A DNA stretch of 17,233 nt, from the NCBI GenBank assembly GCA_041917975.1, contig JAYRWN010000110.1:1-17233 (forward strand). The letters are read 5' to 3'. Numbering within the stretch: position 1 is the stretch's first letter; each line of letters opens with the position of its first letter. The stretch comes from JAYRWN01 sp041917975. GTDB lineage: Bacteria > Bacteroidota > Bacteroidia > Chitinophagales > Saprospiraceae. Of the stretch, positions 1 to 6,807 are shown one piece after another. A program made the position numbers and the translations under genes. The notes under the pieces were generated by a model, which had not been told where the DNA came from, did no database searches, and worked only from the letters and a program-made list of their open reading frames with translations.

Positions 1-134
1 AATGGCCCCAGATTGCGGTATGTGAAGGTGGATAAAAGCTCATTGTTTATGGTTAGCTGGGCTTTGAGACCAACGAGGCCCATCATAACCAAATAACTCA
101 GCAAACCGGCTAACTTAAAAAATCTATGAACCAT
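1..134 (-). CDS. Secreted protein, N-terminal fragment (possible BNR/sialidase-like beta-propeller), cut by window edge
   Basis: An open frame reads from ATG at 134 leftward to the window edge without a stop (44 complete codons). It starts MVHRFFKLAGLLSYLVMMG and has a clear Sec signal peptide: basic n-region, hydrophobic core, then GLKAQ with probable cleavage before Q, the usual form in Bacteroidota. The mature part reads LTINNELLSTFTYRNLGP. A YRNLGP/FRNIGP element near the mature N-terminus is typical of exported WD40/YVTN/BNR-repeat 'sialidase-like' proteins of Bacteroidota; that assignment is inference from one short motif. The gene lies 135 bp downstream of the FAD oxidoreductase on the same strand, so it may be the end of the operon or a separate unit. 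No good Shine-Dalgarno or promoter is visible. Secretion is fairly sure; family membership is tentative. Confidence 0.6.
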   Translation of the reverse strand, partial: MVHRFFKLAGLLSYLVMMGLVGLKAQLTINNELLSTFTYRNLGP

Positions 135-218
135 CTCCAATCCATTGTAGCATGAATAAATATTCAGGTCTTGAATATACTAACCTTCTTTTACACTTAT
201 GATTTCCTTTGCAGGGCT

Positions 219-251
219 TGGTCTTTTTTTTAGAAAATCATTATAAGACCA
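219..251. repeat. Inverted repeat downstream of the FAD oxidoreductase
   Basis: TGGTCTT (219-225) and AAGACCA (245-251) are perfect 7-bp arms around a 19-base AT-rich loop, located just after the stop codon of the oxidoreductase gene and before the next minus-strand gene. It could form a weak hairpin at the transcript end, but no U-run follows the stem on the minus strand, so it is not a convincing terminator. Confidence 0.35.
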
Positions 252-269
252 GTTGCCTGGAGCGGGTGG

Positions 270-1493
270 TCAGCCGCTCTCCTTTAAAGCACGGGCTGCT
301 GAACATGCCTTCAGCCAGTCTTCACTAAAGACATCCACTTCACCAAACCGGTCTAATGCAAAGGCACTTATCTCAAATGGGCTCGGCTGTTGTACCGCCA
401 AAGCAGCCATTATCCGGCCTACGCCGCCACTCACCGAAATGCCTGCTCCCACACATCCGGCGACCAAACTGAGGTTTTTACAGGTTGGTGACTGCCCCAG
501 GGTCAGATAATTATCGGGGGTATATCCGGAAAATCCAGCCACATAATGCGCTATACCAACGTCTAATATATCCGGAAAAACTGTCACCAGGCGGTTCATA
601 TTTTCCTCCAGATCCCCAAAACCACGATCCGGACTAAACACTACGTCTTCCAATCTGGAAGGTAAATCAGCTGGGGAACGATAGAAACCTTTTTTCTCCC
701 TTAACCCAAATAACAGCCCGCCACTTTCCGGTCGGGCATAGGCCTGTTGATCAGGCAAAATGACCATGGGTGATGTAGCCGGGAACAAGCGTTCATCCCG
801 TGAAGTAATCCAATATTGGCTGCGCACCGGAGCCATGGGGGGATGGATACCGGCCAGAAGGGCCAGGAGAGGAGACCATACGCCGGCAGCTAAAATAAAA
901 TGGTGGGCAGTATACCTGTGCCGCTCTCCATCGGCGGAGGTGATCTGTCCTTGGTGTAACTGCAGGGATTTAATATCCTCCCCTAAGATGAATTTGGCTC
1001 CCAACTGGCGGGCAGCCCGGGCAAAAAATGTCCCCAACAAATACGGGTCAACGAAAGCTTCCCGGGGCATGAACACCGCCGTATCATCCGGCGCTAATGA
1101 TAACCAAGGCGCTTTGTCCCGTGCCTCACCAGGGGTCAGTCGCTGATACGGTTGGTGATACTCCTCTGCTATTTTTAGCAAGTCGTGCAGATCCTGTTTG
1201 GTTTTGGCGCTTTGCGCCACATGGATGATGCCGACCTGGTGCAGAGGCAGGGTTTCACCCAATATATGTTCCAGCTCCGGGATGACGGCGTAGGTCTCCA
1301 GTGAAAGTGGAATGAACGCAGTCTTGGCTCTGACAATCGTCATTAAAGCTGCCGCCCTTGAAGTGGCCGCATTGCACCAATCTTGTCTATCCACTACCGT
1401 CACCCGGAGCCGCGGATGATCGCGCTTCAGATAATAAGCCGCGGCGCACCCAAATATACCGGCGCCGATCACCAAAATATCAGGATGCTCCAT
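270..1493 (-). CDS. FAD-dependent oxidoreductase of the DAO family (PbfC/PbfD-like candidate)
   Basis: A 407-residue amine-oxidising flavoprotein of the D-amino-acid oxidase / sarcosine oxidase superfamily. Seen: the Rossmann FAD-binding motif ILVIGAGIFG near the N-terminus (GxGxxG at residues 10, 12, 15), an acidic residue ending strand beta-2 (VTVVDRQD), a central substrate domain, and a C-terminal flavin-contact stretch GCVGAGISVSGGVG. No signal peptide, so cytoplasmic. Flavoenzymes of this superfamily recur in AEP gene clusters; described members (PbfC, PbfD) oxidise N-methyl-AEP or AEP, giving phosphonoacetaldehyde or AEP. Placement after phnW and the transporter supports such a role by context, but sequence alone does not give the substrate, and a ThiO- or sarcosine-oxidase-like amine oxidase remains possible. 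The start at 1493 (MEHPDIL) is chosen because it puts the Rossmann strand at the usual distance; ATG at 1505 (MHIIMEH) is also possible. Either overlaps the preceding gene (14 or 26 bp), implying translational coupling. Confidence 0.85.
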   Translation of the reverse strand: MEHPDILVIGAGIFGCAAAYYLKRDHPRLRVTVVDRQDWCNAATSRAAALMTIVRAKTAFIPLSLETYAVIPELEHILGETLPLHQVGIIHVAQSAKTKQDLHDLLKIAEEYHQPYQRLTPGEARDKAPWLSLAPDDTAVFMPREAFVDPYLLGTFFARAARQLGAKFILGEDIKSLQLHQGQITSADGERHRYTAHHFILAAGVWSPLLALLAGIHPPMAPVRSQYWITSRDERLFPATSPMVILPDQQAYARPESGGLLFGLREKKGFYRSPADLPSRLEDVVFSPDRGFGDLEENMNRLVTVFPDILDVGIAHYVAGFSGYTPDNYLTLGQSPTCKNLSLVAGCVGAGISVSGGVGRIMAALAVQQPSPFEISAFALDRFGEVDVFSEDWLKACSAARALKESG

Positions 1494-2781
1494 GATGATG
1501 TGCATGCTTTAGATGAGGTGCTGATGACTTGGCTAAAAAAATCATCGCTGCGGTAAATAATACTAAAGAAATAATCAGATGCGCGACAGTCGCCTGCATT
1601 AACGTCTTTGACCAATTCAATTGGGCTGCGAAGATATCTTTGAAAAAAAGTAAAAAAACACTGCCCAAATAGCCAATGGCATCACAGATATAAACAAAAA
1701 AACCGGCATTCGCTTTTAAATTAAATACGGCAATAAATCGATCAAAAAATACAATTTGTAAGGGCATGTAACCCAGGAATAGCCCGAAGCCTACCAACTG
1801 CATCCACCAAAAGGGAGAAATAATTTGATTGACATATAAAATGCTGCTCCCGGCGCTGATAAGAATCGAGGCATAAATTAGCCCGCACACCACTCTGAAA
1901 CCAAGGCGATTGCTTTTTATCCAGGATAAAGAACCCATGATAAAAAATAAAATAAACCCCGAAGTAATTTCGGTTTGCGCAAAAATAGTTTTATCAAATC
2001 CGGATGAAATCTCCCGCCAAATTTCTACGGAAAACGAATCCCGAAAATCACGCAGTGTGGTGACAAAACAATACACCACAATAATACATAACATAGCCAG
2101 ATGAAATCTTTTCCAGGCGGCGCGCTTTTCATCCCGGGTCATCGGGACACGTATTTTTCTTAGGGAGATATCATCAGGGGAAGGGGGCGGTATTCGGGCT
2201 AACATCCAGGTAAAAAATAGAAAAGCGGGGATAAAAATAATACCTATTACCGCCGGCATCCAAAATTCGGTAACTCCAGGCAATAATTCCTGCACATAAA
2301 AATAAATAGTTTTTAAAACGCCTGAAGCCATGATTTGACTGGAAGCCAAACCCATGGCAATTAATTCGGTAAATTGCCGGCCTTCCAAATAACTAAAGAT
2401 GACTCCCCACACCATCCCTAACGGCAGCCCATTAATAAACAAACAAATAAAATTATATGGGTATGGAACAATCCCAAACAATATTAACCCCAGCAACCCA
2501 ACTCCAATAAGGGATAGAATTATTGCGGTGCGCTGCGTAGCCTGCAGTTCTGAGATAACTTTTATACCAATAAATTTACTGGTCATATATCCCAAAACCT
2601 GGGCAATAATTAAAATACTTTTATAATGTAAACCCCATAAATAATAGGAATCGTATGTCCCGTTATTAAAGGGTTTGCGCAAGGCGTACATACAGAAATA
2701 GGCACCAAATGCAGCCGCCATACACCAAAGGATAAAGATGATTTTTGATCGCTGGAGTGTATCGGAAATAAATTTTATCAT
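1480..2781 (-). CDS. DUF5690-family MFS-like transporter, candidate phosphonate permease
   Basis: A 433-residue polytopic inner-membrane protein with about 12 hydrophobic segments, the first at roughly residues 13-33 (following MIKFISDTLQRSK) and the last near 400-420, with a long basic cytoplasmic loop in the middle (about 195-225) as in 6+6 MFS carriers. Features I associate with the DUF5690 family are the early YALRKPFNNGTY segment, QVLGYMTSKFIGIKVISE, and GLPLGMVWGVIFSYLEGR. The RKPF segment recalls organophosphate:phosphate antiporters such as GlpT/UhpT. It is the only inner-membrane transporter in the window and sits between phnW and the flavoenzyme, so uptake of AEP or a related phosphonate is the natural inference; export is less likely but not excluded. 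The C-terminus carries a His-rich tail (HAHHHGAS), whose codons overlap the next gene. A 140-bp gap separates it from phnW. Family fairly sure; substrate inferred. Confidence 0.85.
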   Translation of the reverse strand: MIKFISDTLQRSKIIFILWCMAAAFGAYFCMYALRKPFNNGTYDSYYLWGLHYKSILIIAQVLGYMTSKFIGIKVISELQATQRTAIILSLIGVGLLGLILFGIVPYPYNFICLFINGLPLGMVWGVIFSYLEGRQFTELIAMGLASSQIMASGVLKTIYFYVQELLPGVTEFWMPAVIGIIFIPAFLFFTWMLARIPPPSPDDISLRKIRVPMTRDEKRAAWKRFHLAMLCIIVVYCFVTTLRDFRDSFSVEIWREISSGFDKTIFAQTEITSGFILFFIMGSLSWIKSNRLGFRVVCGLIYASILISAGSSILYVNQIISPFWWMQLVGFGLFLGYMPLQIVFFDRFIAVFNLKANAGFFVYICDAIGYLGSVFLLFFKDIFAAQLNWSKTLMQATVAHLIISLVLFTAAMIFLAKSSAPHLKHAHHHGAS

Positions 2782-2868
2782 GCTGCAGCAATGATCGATC
2801 CATTGGCTAAAAACGCTTTCTTATGTTTCATTGATTTAGGGTAATTATTCTAATGACCGGATACATTT

Positions 2869-2911
2869 CTGATTAATTCGTTGAAAATATATTTATGTAA
2901 AAAATAATCAG
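2869..2911. repeat. Inverted repeat between phnW and the transporter gene
   Basis: CTGATTA (2869-2875) and TAATCAG (2905-2911) are perfect 7-bp arms separated by 29 AT-rich bases that contain an internal AAATATATTT palindrome. It occupies the first half of the 140-bp gap after the phnW stop codon. It may be an RNA structure or a protein site controlling the distal transporter and oxidoreductase genes. No TAnnTTTG promoter element was found in this gap. Confidence 0.35.
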
Positions 2912-2921
2912 GTAAAAAAAA

Positions 2922-4031
2922 CTACCCTATTAATTCTATTTTTTCTTCTTCCAAAACTTCTTTTACAGCCACCAACAAACGCTGGATATCAGTTGGGAAA
3001 ATCTGTCCAATATTGCCTATCCGGAAAGCATCTCTTTTACTGAGTTTACCCGGGTAGATCACAAACCCGCGATCACTTAATTTCTGATAAAATTTTTCAA
3101 AATTAAATCGCGTATCTTCCGGGTATAAAAAAGAGGTAATGATATGACCCTGGATAGCTTGGTCCAGGTAAAATTTGAAGCCCATGCGTAACATCCCTTC
3201 ATCCAGCAAGGTCTTATTGCTTTGGTATCTTTTTTCTCTTGCCGGTATTCCGCCTTCCTCGGCCAATTCGTTTAAGGCTTGTTTGAAAGCCATGATGCTC
3301 AAAGTTGGTGGTGTAAAACGAAACTGTCCATTGGTTTCCAAGCCAAGCCATTGCGCGTACAAGTCCAGGGTTAAGGTCCTGGCCTGATTCTGGCACTTTT
3401 TTAAAAGTTTTTTATTACAAATCGCAAAGGCAAAACCCGGTACACCTTCTATACACTTATTGGAAGAAGAACACAGAAAATCAATATGGGCGGATAACAT
3501 ATCCATCGTCACCCCTCCAAAACTACTCATCGCGTCTACCATAAATACCAGGCCTTTACGGTGGCAAACTTCTCCTATTGCCGTTATAGGATTTATTAAG
3601 CCTGTGGTGGTTTCGGAGTGGACGCAAGCGACATGGGTTATGTCTCCATGGGCATCTAAACAGTTTAAGAATGGTTCCAGGGAGGTTATTTCGTCTTCTT
3701 CATAGCGCAGCACCAGGTGGTTAAGTTGATGAATGGCCGCGATTTTAACCATACGTTCGCCATAGGCTCCATTACTCAGGATCAGTAATTTGTCACCCTG
3801 ACCTACCGCACTACTCAATACGCTTTCAATGCCAAAAGTGCCGGAGCCTTGAATGAGGACCGTTTCAAAACCATCCTCTTTTTTTACCCCGGCCAAGTGC
3901 AGGAGTTCCGTTCGCACCTCTTTCACCGCTTGTACGAATTCCACATCACGGGAGCCAACATCGTTTAACATCACCTGTTTGACAGTAGCTGAAGTGGACA
4001 GTGGACCAGGTGTAAATAAAAGTTTTTTCAT
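2922..4031 (-). CDS. phnW: 2-aminoethylphosphonate:pyruvate aminotransferase
   Basis: PLP enzyme (class V aminotransferase fold) that converts 2-aminoethylphosphonate + pyruvate to phosphonoacetaldehyde + L-alanine in the cytoplasm. The 369-residue length matches the family (about 360-370). Seen: the N-terminal LLFTPGPLSTSATVKQVML with GSRD following at 26-29 (phosphonate/PLP-binding region typical of PhnW), QGSGTFGIESVL at 61-72 for the cofactor phosphate, HSETTTGLINP at 138-148, the cofactor-ring aspartate D166 in VDAMSSFGG, and the Schiff-base lysine K192 in SSSNKCIEGVPG. All key residues are present, so it should be active. It starts 33 bp after phnY on the same strand; no promoter is visible between them, so cotranscription is expected. 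Adjacent phnY and phnA show that phosphonoacetaldehyde goes to phosphonoacetate rather than through PhnX. Confidence 0.95.
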   Translation of the reverse strand: MKKLLFTPGPLSTSATVKQVMLNDVGSRDVEFVQAVKEVRTELLHLAGVKKEDGFETVLIQGSGTFGIESVLSSAVGQGDKLLILSNGAYGERMVKIAAIHQLNHLVLRYEEDEITSLEPFLNCLDAHGDITHVACVHSETTTGLINPITAIGEVCHRKGLVFMVDAMSSFGGVTMDMLSAHIDFLCSSSNKCIEGVPGFAFAICNKKLLKKCQNQARTLTLDLYAQWLGLETNGQFRFTPPTLSIMAFKQALNELAEEGGIPAREKRYQSNKTLLDEGMLRMGFKFYLDQAIQGHIITSFLYPEDTRFNFEKFYQKLSDRGFVIYPGKLSKRDAFRIGNIGQIFPTDIQRLLVAVKEVLEEEKIELIG

Positions 4032-4064
4032 TACAAGGCTGATTGCATTTAATTACCGCAGAGT

Positions 4065-5495
4065 TTACCAGGGTAAAGAATAGGTTTTGACATAACTAAA
4101 ACATTTTATTGCCTCCACCACCCCCTCTTTGACACCCAGTCCGGAGTCTTTGATGCCCCCGAACGGTGAGTTTTCGATGCGATAACCAGGCACCTCATTA
4201 ATATTGACCGTCCCCACTTTCAATTCTTTGATGAAACGAAAGGCGTATTGCATATTATTGGTGACTATACCCGAAGATAATCCGAAGGCCGTGCTGTTGG
4301 ACAGGCTGATGGCGTCATCAATATCCTTAAAAGTGAGGATCGGCGCCAGAGGGCCGAACGATTCATGCACCACCATGTCTGCGTCACGAGGAACCTGATC
4401 TATGACGGTCGGTTCCAGCAGCGCCCCGGTGCGTTTACCGCCGATAAGCACGCGCGCCCCTTGAGCCTGCGCCTTTTTAACCACACTTTCCAGATAAATC
4501 GCGGACGCTTCGTCGATGACCGTACCTACGACGGTATTTGGGTCTGCTGGGTTACCACAGATGTAAGACTTGGTTTTCTCCACCAATAGGGCGGTGAATG
4601 GTTCCACAATCTGTTTATGTACGAGGATCCGTTTTACGGCGGTACAGCGCTGGCCACTGTTGCGATAAGCACCTTCGGCGGCCAGAAATACTGCTTTATC
4701 CAGATCAGCATCCTCCATAATAATAAGCGGATCGTTGCCACCCAACTCCAGAACTAACTTTTTATAGCCCGCCGAGGCGGCGATTTGTTTGCCTACTTTC
4801 ACACTACCCGTAAATGAGACAATCTCCACTCGTGGGTCCTTAACCAAGGGTATGACCACCTCCTGTGTCGGGCCCAGGACTGTACTCAACATTGGCCCGG
4901 GAAGGCCAGCTTCATAGAGCAGTTCTGTAAGCTTTATGGCGGTAAGGGGAGTTTTTTCACTGGGCTTAAGGATGACTGGAATATTGGCTGCAATGGCGGG
5001 TGCTAACTTATGGGCTACCTGGTTAAGGGGATGATTGAAAGGAGTAATGCATAAAGCAACCCCGTAAGGTTCCCGGAGGGTAAAGATTTTCCTGGCTTTC
5101 CCCTGCGGTGAAATATCACAGGAAAAAATTTGTCCATCATCCTTTAAACATTCATGGGCGGCAAACAACAGCACATCGTGTGCTCTACCCACTTCATAGT
5201 TGGCTTCCCGGATGGCCAGGCCGGCTTCGGCAGAAATTATTTCCGCGAACTCTTTTTTCCGTTGGATGAGCAAAGTCCTCGCTTTATCCAGGATGGAATA
5301 CCGTTCGTACCGGGACAAGGCAGAGCGATAGTTAGAACTGATTTTTAAAGCCTCATCCACCTCGCTCCAGGACACTAGATTTACGGTCCCTACCAGACGG
5401 CCATCGTATGGACTTTTAACTTCTAATATCGCGGTCCCCTGGACAGCTGTGCCGGCTATATATGAGCCTGTTTCAATAACTAATTCTTGTACCAT
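4065..5495 (-). CDS. phnY: Phosphonoacetaldehyde dehydrogenase (NAD-dependent ALDH)
   Basis: Aldehyde dehydrogenase superfamily enzyme expected to oxidise phosphonoacetaldehyde to phosphonoacetate with NAD+. Counting from the chosen start (476 residues), the active-site elements are intact: oxyanion-hole N154 in PFNHP, cofactor lysine K177 in KPSEKTP, FTGSVKVG for the dinucleotide loop, general base E250 in LELGG, and nucleophile C284 in NSGQRCTAVKR; the C-terminal ESFGPLAP and SPFGGIKDSG signatures are also present. The ALDH family is certain; the phosphonate substrate is assigned from its position between phnA and phnW. ATG at 5495 (MVQELVIETGSYI) is preferred because the ATG at 5537 would add 14 hydrophobic residues with no family counterpart and enlarge the overlap with phnA from 23 to 65 bp. 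The overlap suggests translational coupling. A lactaldehyde/succinate-semialdehyde-type substrate cannot be excluded from sequence alone. Confidence 0.93.
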   Translation of the reverse strand: MVQELVIETGSYIAGTAVQGTAILEVKSPYDGRLVGTVNLVSWSEVDEALKISSNYRSALSRYERYSILDKARTLLIQRKKEFAEIISAEAGLAIREANYEVGRAHDVLLFAAHECLKDDGQIFSCDISPQGKARKIFTLREPYGVALCITPFNHPLNQVAHKLAPAIAANIPVILKPSEKTPLTAIKLTELLYEAGLPGPMLSTVLGPTQEVVIPLVKDPRVEIVSFTGSVKVGKQIAASAGYKKLVLELGGNDPLIIMEDADLDKAVFLAAEGAYRNSGQRCTAVKRILVHKQIVEPFTALLVEKTKSYICGNPADPNTVVGTVIDEASAIYLESVVKKAQAQGARVLIGGKRTGALLEPTVIDQVPRDADMVVHESFGPLAPILTFKDIDDAISLSNSTAFGLSSGIVTNNMQYAFRFIKELKVGTVNINEVPGYRIENSPFGGIKDSGLGVKEGVVEAIKCFSYVKTYSLPW

Positions 5496-6726
5496 TGATA
5501 GTAAAATCAAATATTTCAAAATTGCGCGGGTCCCCACTGGCGCGTCGACTATATTCCGGGTTTAGCGGATGGGAAATGAGCATGGGTACCATCTCTTCAT
5601 ATCGCCCACCATGCGAACGCAAGGTGCCATCCAACACCGAGAGGTCGTGATATTCTCTTTTCCTTCCGACCACGACATCTCTCCCGGACATGACTATCAA
5701 ATCCGCCAGCCGGTCCTCCGGTTGTTCAAGTAGGTGTTTGGCCTGCGACTTAGTATGCACTTCGGTGATACCAGGTTGGGCAGCTAGCCACTGTTGGACC
5801 TCATGATGGTCTATCCCATTCTGGATATGTACAGCTACGTAAGAGCCCAAGGCTCCATGATGTTTGACATAGGGATCAGTGATGGGGCAGATGACCCGGA
5901 AATGTGGTCCAAACTTTTCTTCCAGCAAAGTCTCCACAAAAAGAACTTTAGGATTTCCGGCAGCATCTATTTTAGCATTCATGCCATGATCGGCCGTGAG
6001 TCCGATGATAGCCCCTAACTCAGCTAATCGTCCCAATTCCAGGTCTATGGCCTGATAAAAAGCCAAAGATTCCGGTGCATCCGGAGCGTAAGTATGTTGC
6101 ATATAATCCGTTGTGGAGAGGTACAGAAAGTCCGCTAACCCCTTTTTTAACAAAACTACACCGGCCCGGAAAACGAATAAGCTGGCTTCTGCACTATAAA
6201 TATTAGGTGTCGGAAGTTCCAACGTGAGCTCAGCATTTTCAATGCCGTGGGTGGCTTGAGTAGCTTGGGCAGCCTTCTCAGCAGAAAAAGCGATACCGTG
6301 CAAATTATGAGCAAGGATATCCCGTAATTTTTCTTTGGCGGTTACCACACCTACTTTTCGACCGGCACGCGCCGCTGCGGCTAAAATGGTTTCAGCTCTC
6401 AGATAACGGGCACTGTTCATCATCACTTCAGCCTGTAGATCTGGGTCGTAAAAAAAATTGCCATTGATGCCATGGATAGCCGGCGAAGTCCCGGTCACAA
6501 TGGATGAGTTATTCACATTGGTAAAGGAGGGCAAAGCACCGCGCACCATTCCCCGGTAGCCCTGTCTGCTCAATGTTAAAAAATTAGGCATTAATCCATG
6601 GGCAATGGCCACATCCAAATATTCATCTGCGCTTCCATCCAAACAGATAACCACCAGGGGTTTATCAGGGCAATGAAACGTATGGCCATTGACCATAAAC
6701 GTTGTTGCTTTAATCATTTCTTCCAT
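5473..6726 (-). CDS. phnA: Phosphonoacetate hydrolase
   Basis: Di-zinc alkaline-phosphatase-superfamily enzyme that cleaves the C-P bond of phosphonoacetate, giving acetate and phosphate; the last step of the PhnW-PhnY-PhnA route. Length 417 fits the family (about 410-420). Metal and catalytic positions expected from the family are all visible: D30 in VICLDGSADEY, nucleophilic T69 in LPSFTNVNNSSIVTG, D207 and H211 in TTDYMQHTYAPD, D246-H247 in GLTADHGMN, and H372 in RSHGGRYEEM. No signal peptide, so cytoplasmic. The start ATG at 6726 is followed by in-frame ATGs (residues 4 and 11), so the exact N-terminus is unsure. It is the first enzyme gene after susD, across an 81-bp gap containing a stem-loop, and its 3' end overlaps phnY. 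Assignment is secure from motifs plus the phnY-phnW context. Confidence 0.95.
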   Translation of the reverse strand: MEEMIKATTFMVNGHTFHCPDKPLVVICLDGSADEYLDVAIAHGLMPNFLTLSRQGYRGMVRGALPSFTNVNNSSIVTGTSPAIHGINGNFFYDPDLQAEVMMNSARYLRAETILAAAARAGRKVGVVTAKEKLRDILAHNLHGIAFSAEKAAQATQATHGIENAELTLELPTPNIYSAEASLFVFRAGVVLLKKGLADFLYLSTTDYMQHTYAPDAPESLAFYQAIDLELGRLAELGAIIGLTADHGMNAKIDAAGNPKVLFVETLLEEKFGPHFRVICPITDPYVKHHGALGSYVAVHIQNGIDHHEVQQWLAAQPGITEVHTKSQAKHLLEQPEDRLADLIVMSGRDVVVGRKREYHDLSVLDGTLRSHGGRYEEMVPMLISHPLNPEYSRRASGDPRNFEIFDFTINGTRISY

Positions 6727-6744
6727 TAATGAGTATGCAAAATA

Positions 6745-6773
6745 TAGGGGCCTAAAACAAATTTAAGCCCCTA
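6745..6773 (-). terminator. GC-rich stem-loop between susD and phnA (attenuator or processing site)
   Basis: TAGGGGC (6745-6751) pairs perfectly with GCCCCTA (6767-6773), and after one C/A mismatch four more A-T pairs close a 5-base loop, giving a nearly continuous 12-position stem. On the transcribed (minus) strand the stem is followed by TATTTTGC, a short imperfect U-rich tract. This resembles a leaky intrinsic terminator or 3'-end-protecting hairpin after susCD, allowing high SusCD expression with reduced read-through into phnA-phnY-phnW. The structure is directly visible; termination is inferred. Confidence 0.6.
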
Positions 6774-6807
6774 CACCTTGAAAAATTTCAAATAAAAAAC
6801 TTGGTTA

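Noticed and set aside
631..639. GGACTAAAC, identical to the putative operator half-site.
   Set aside because: It lies inside the oxidoreductase coding region and is explained by its codons; it serves as a warning that the 9-mer occurs by chance.
4065..5537. Longer PhnY starting at 5537.
   Set aside because: The extra 14 residues (MGTRAILKYLILLS) are hydrophobic and unlike ALDH N-termini, and are read from the out-of-frame 3' end of phnA.
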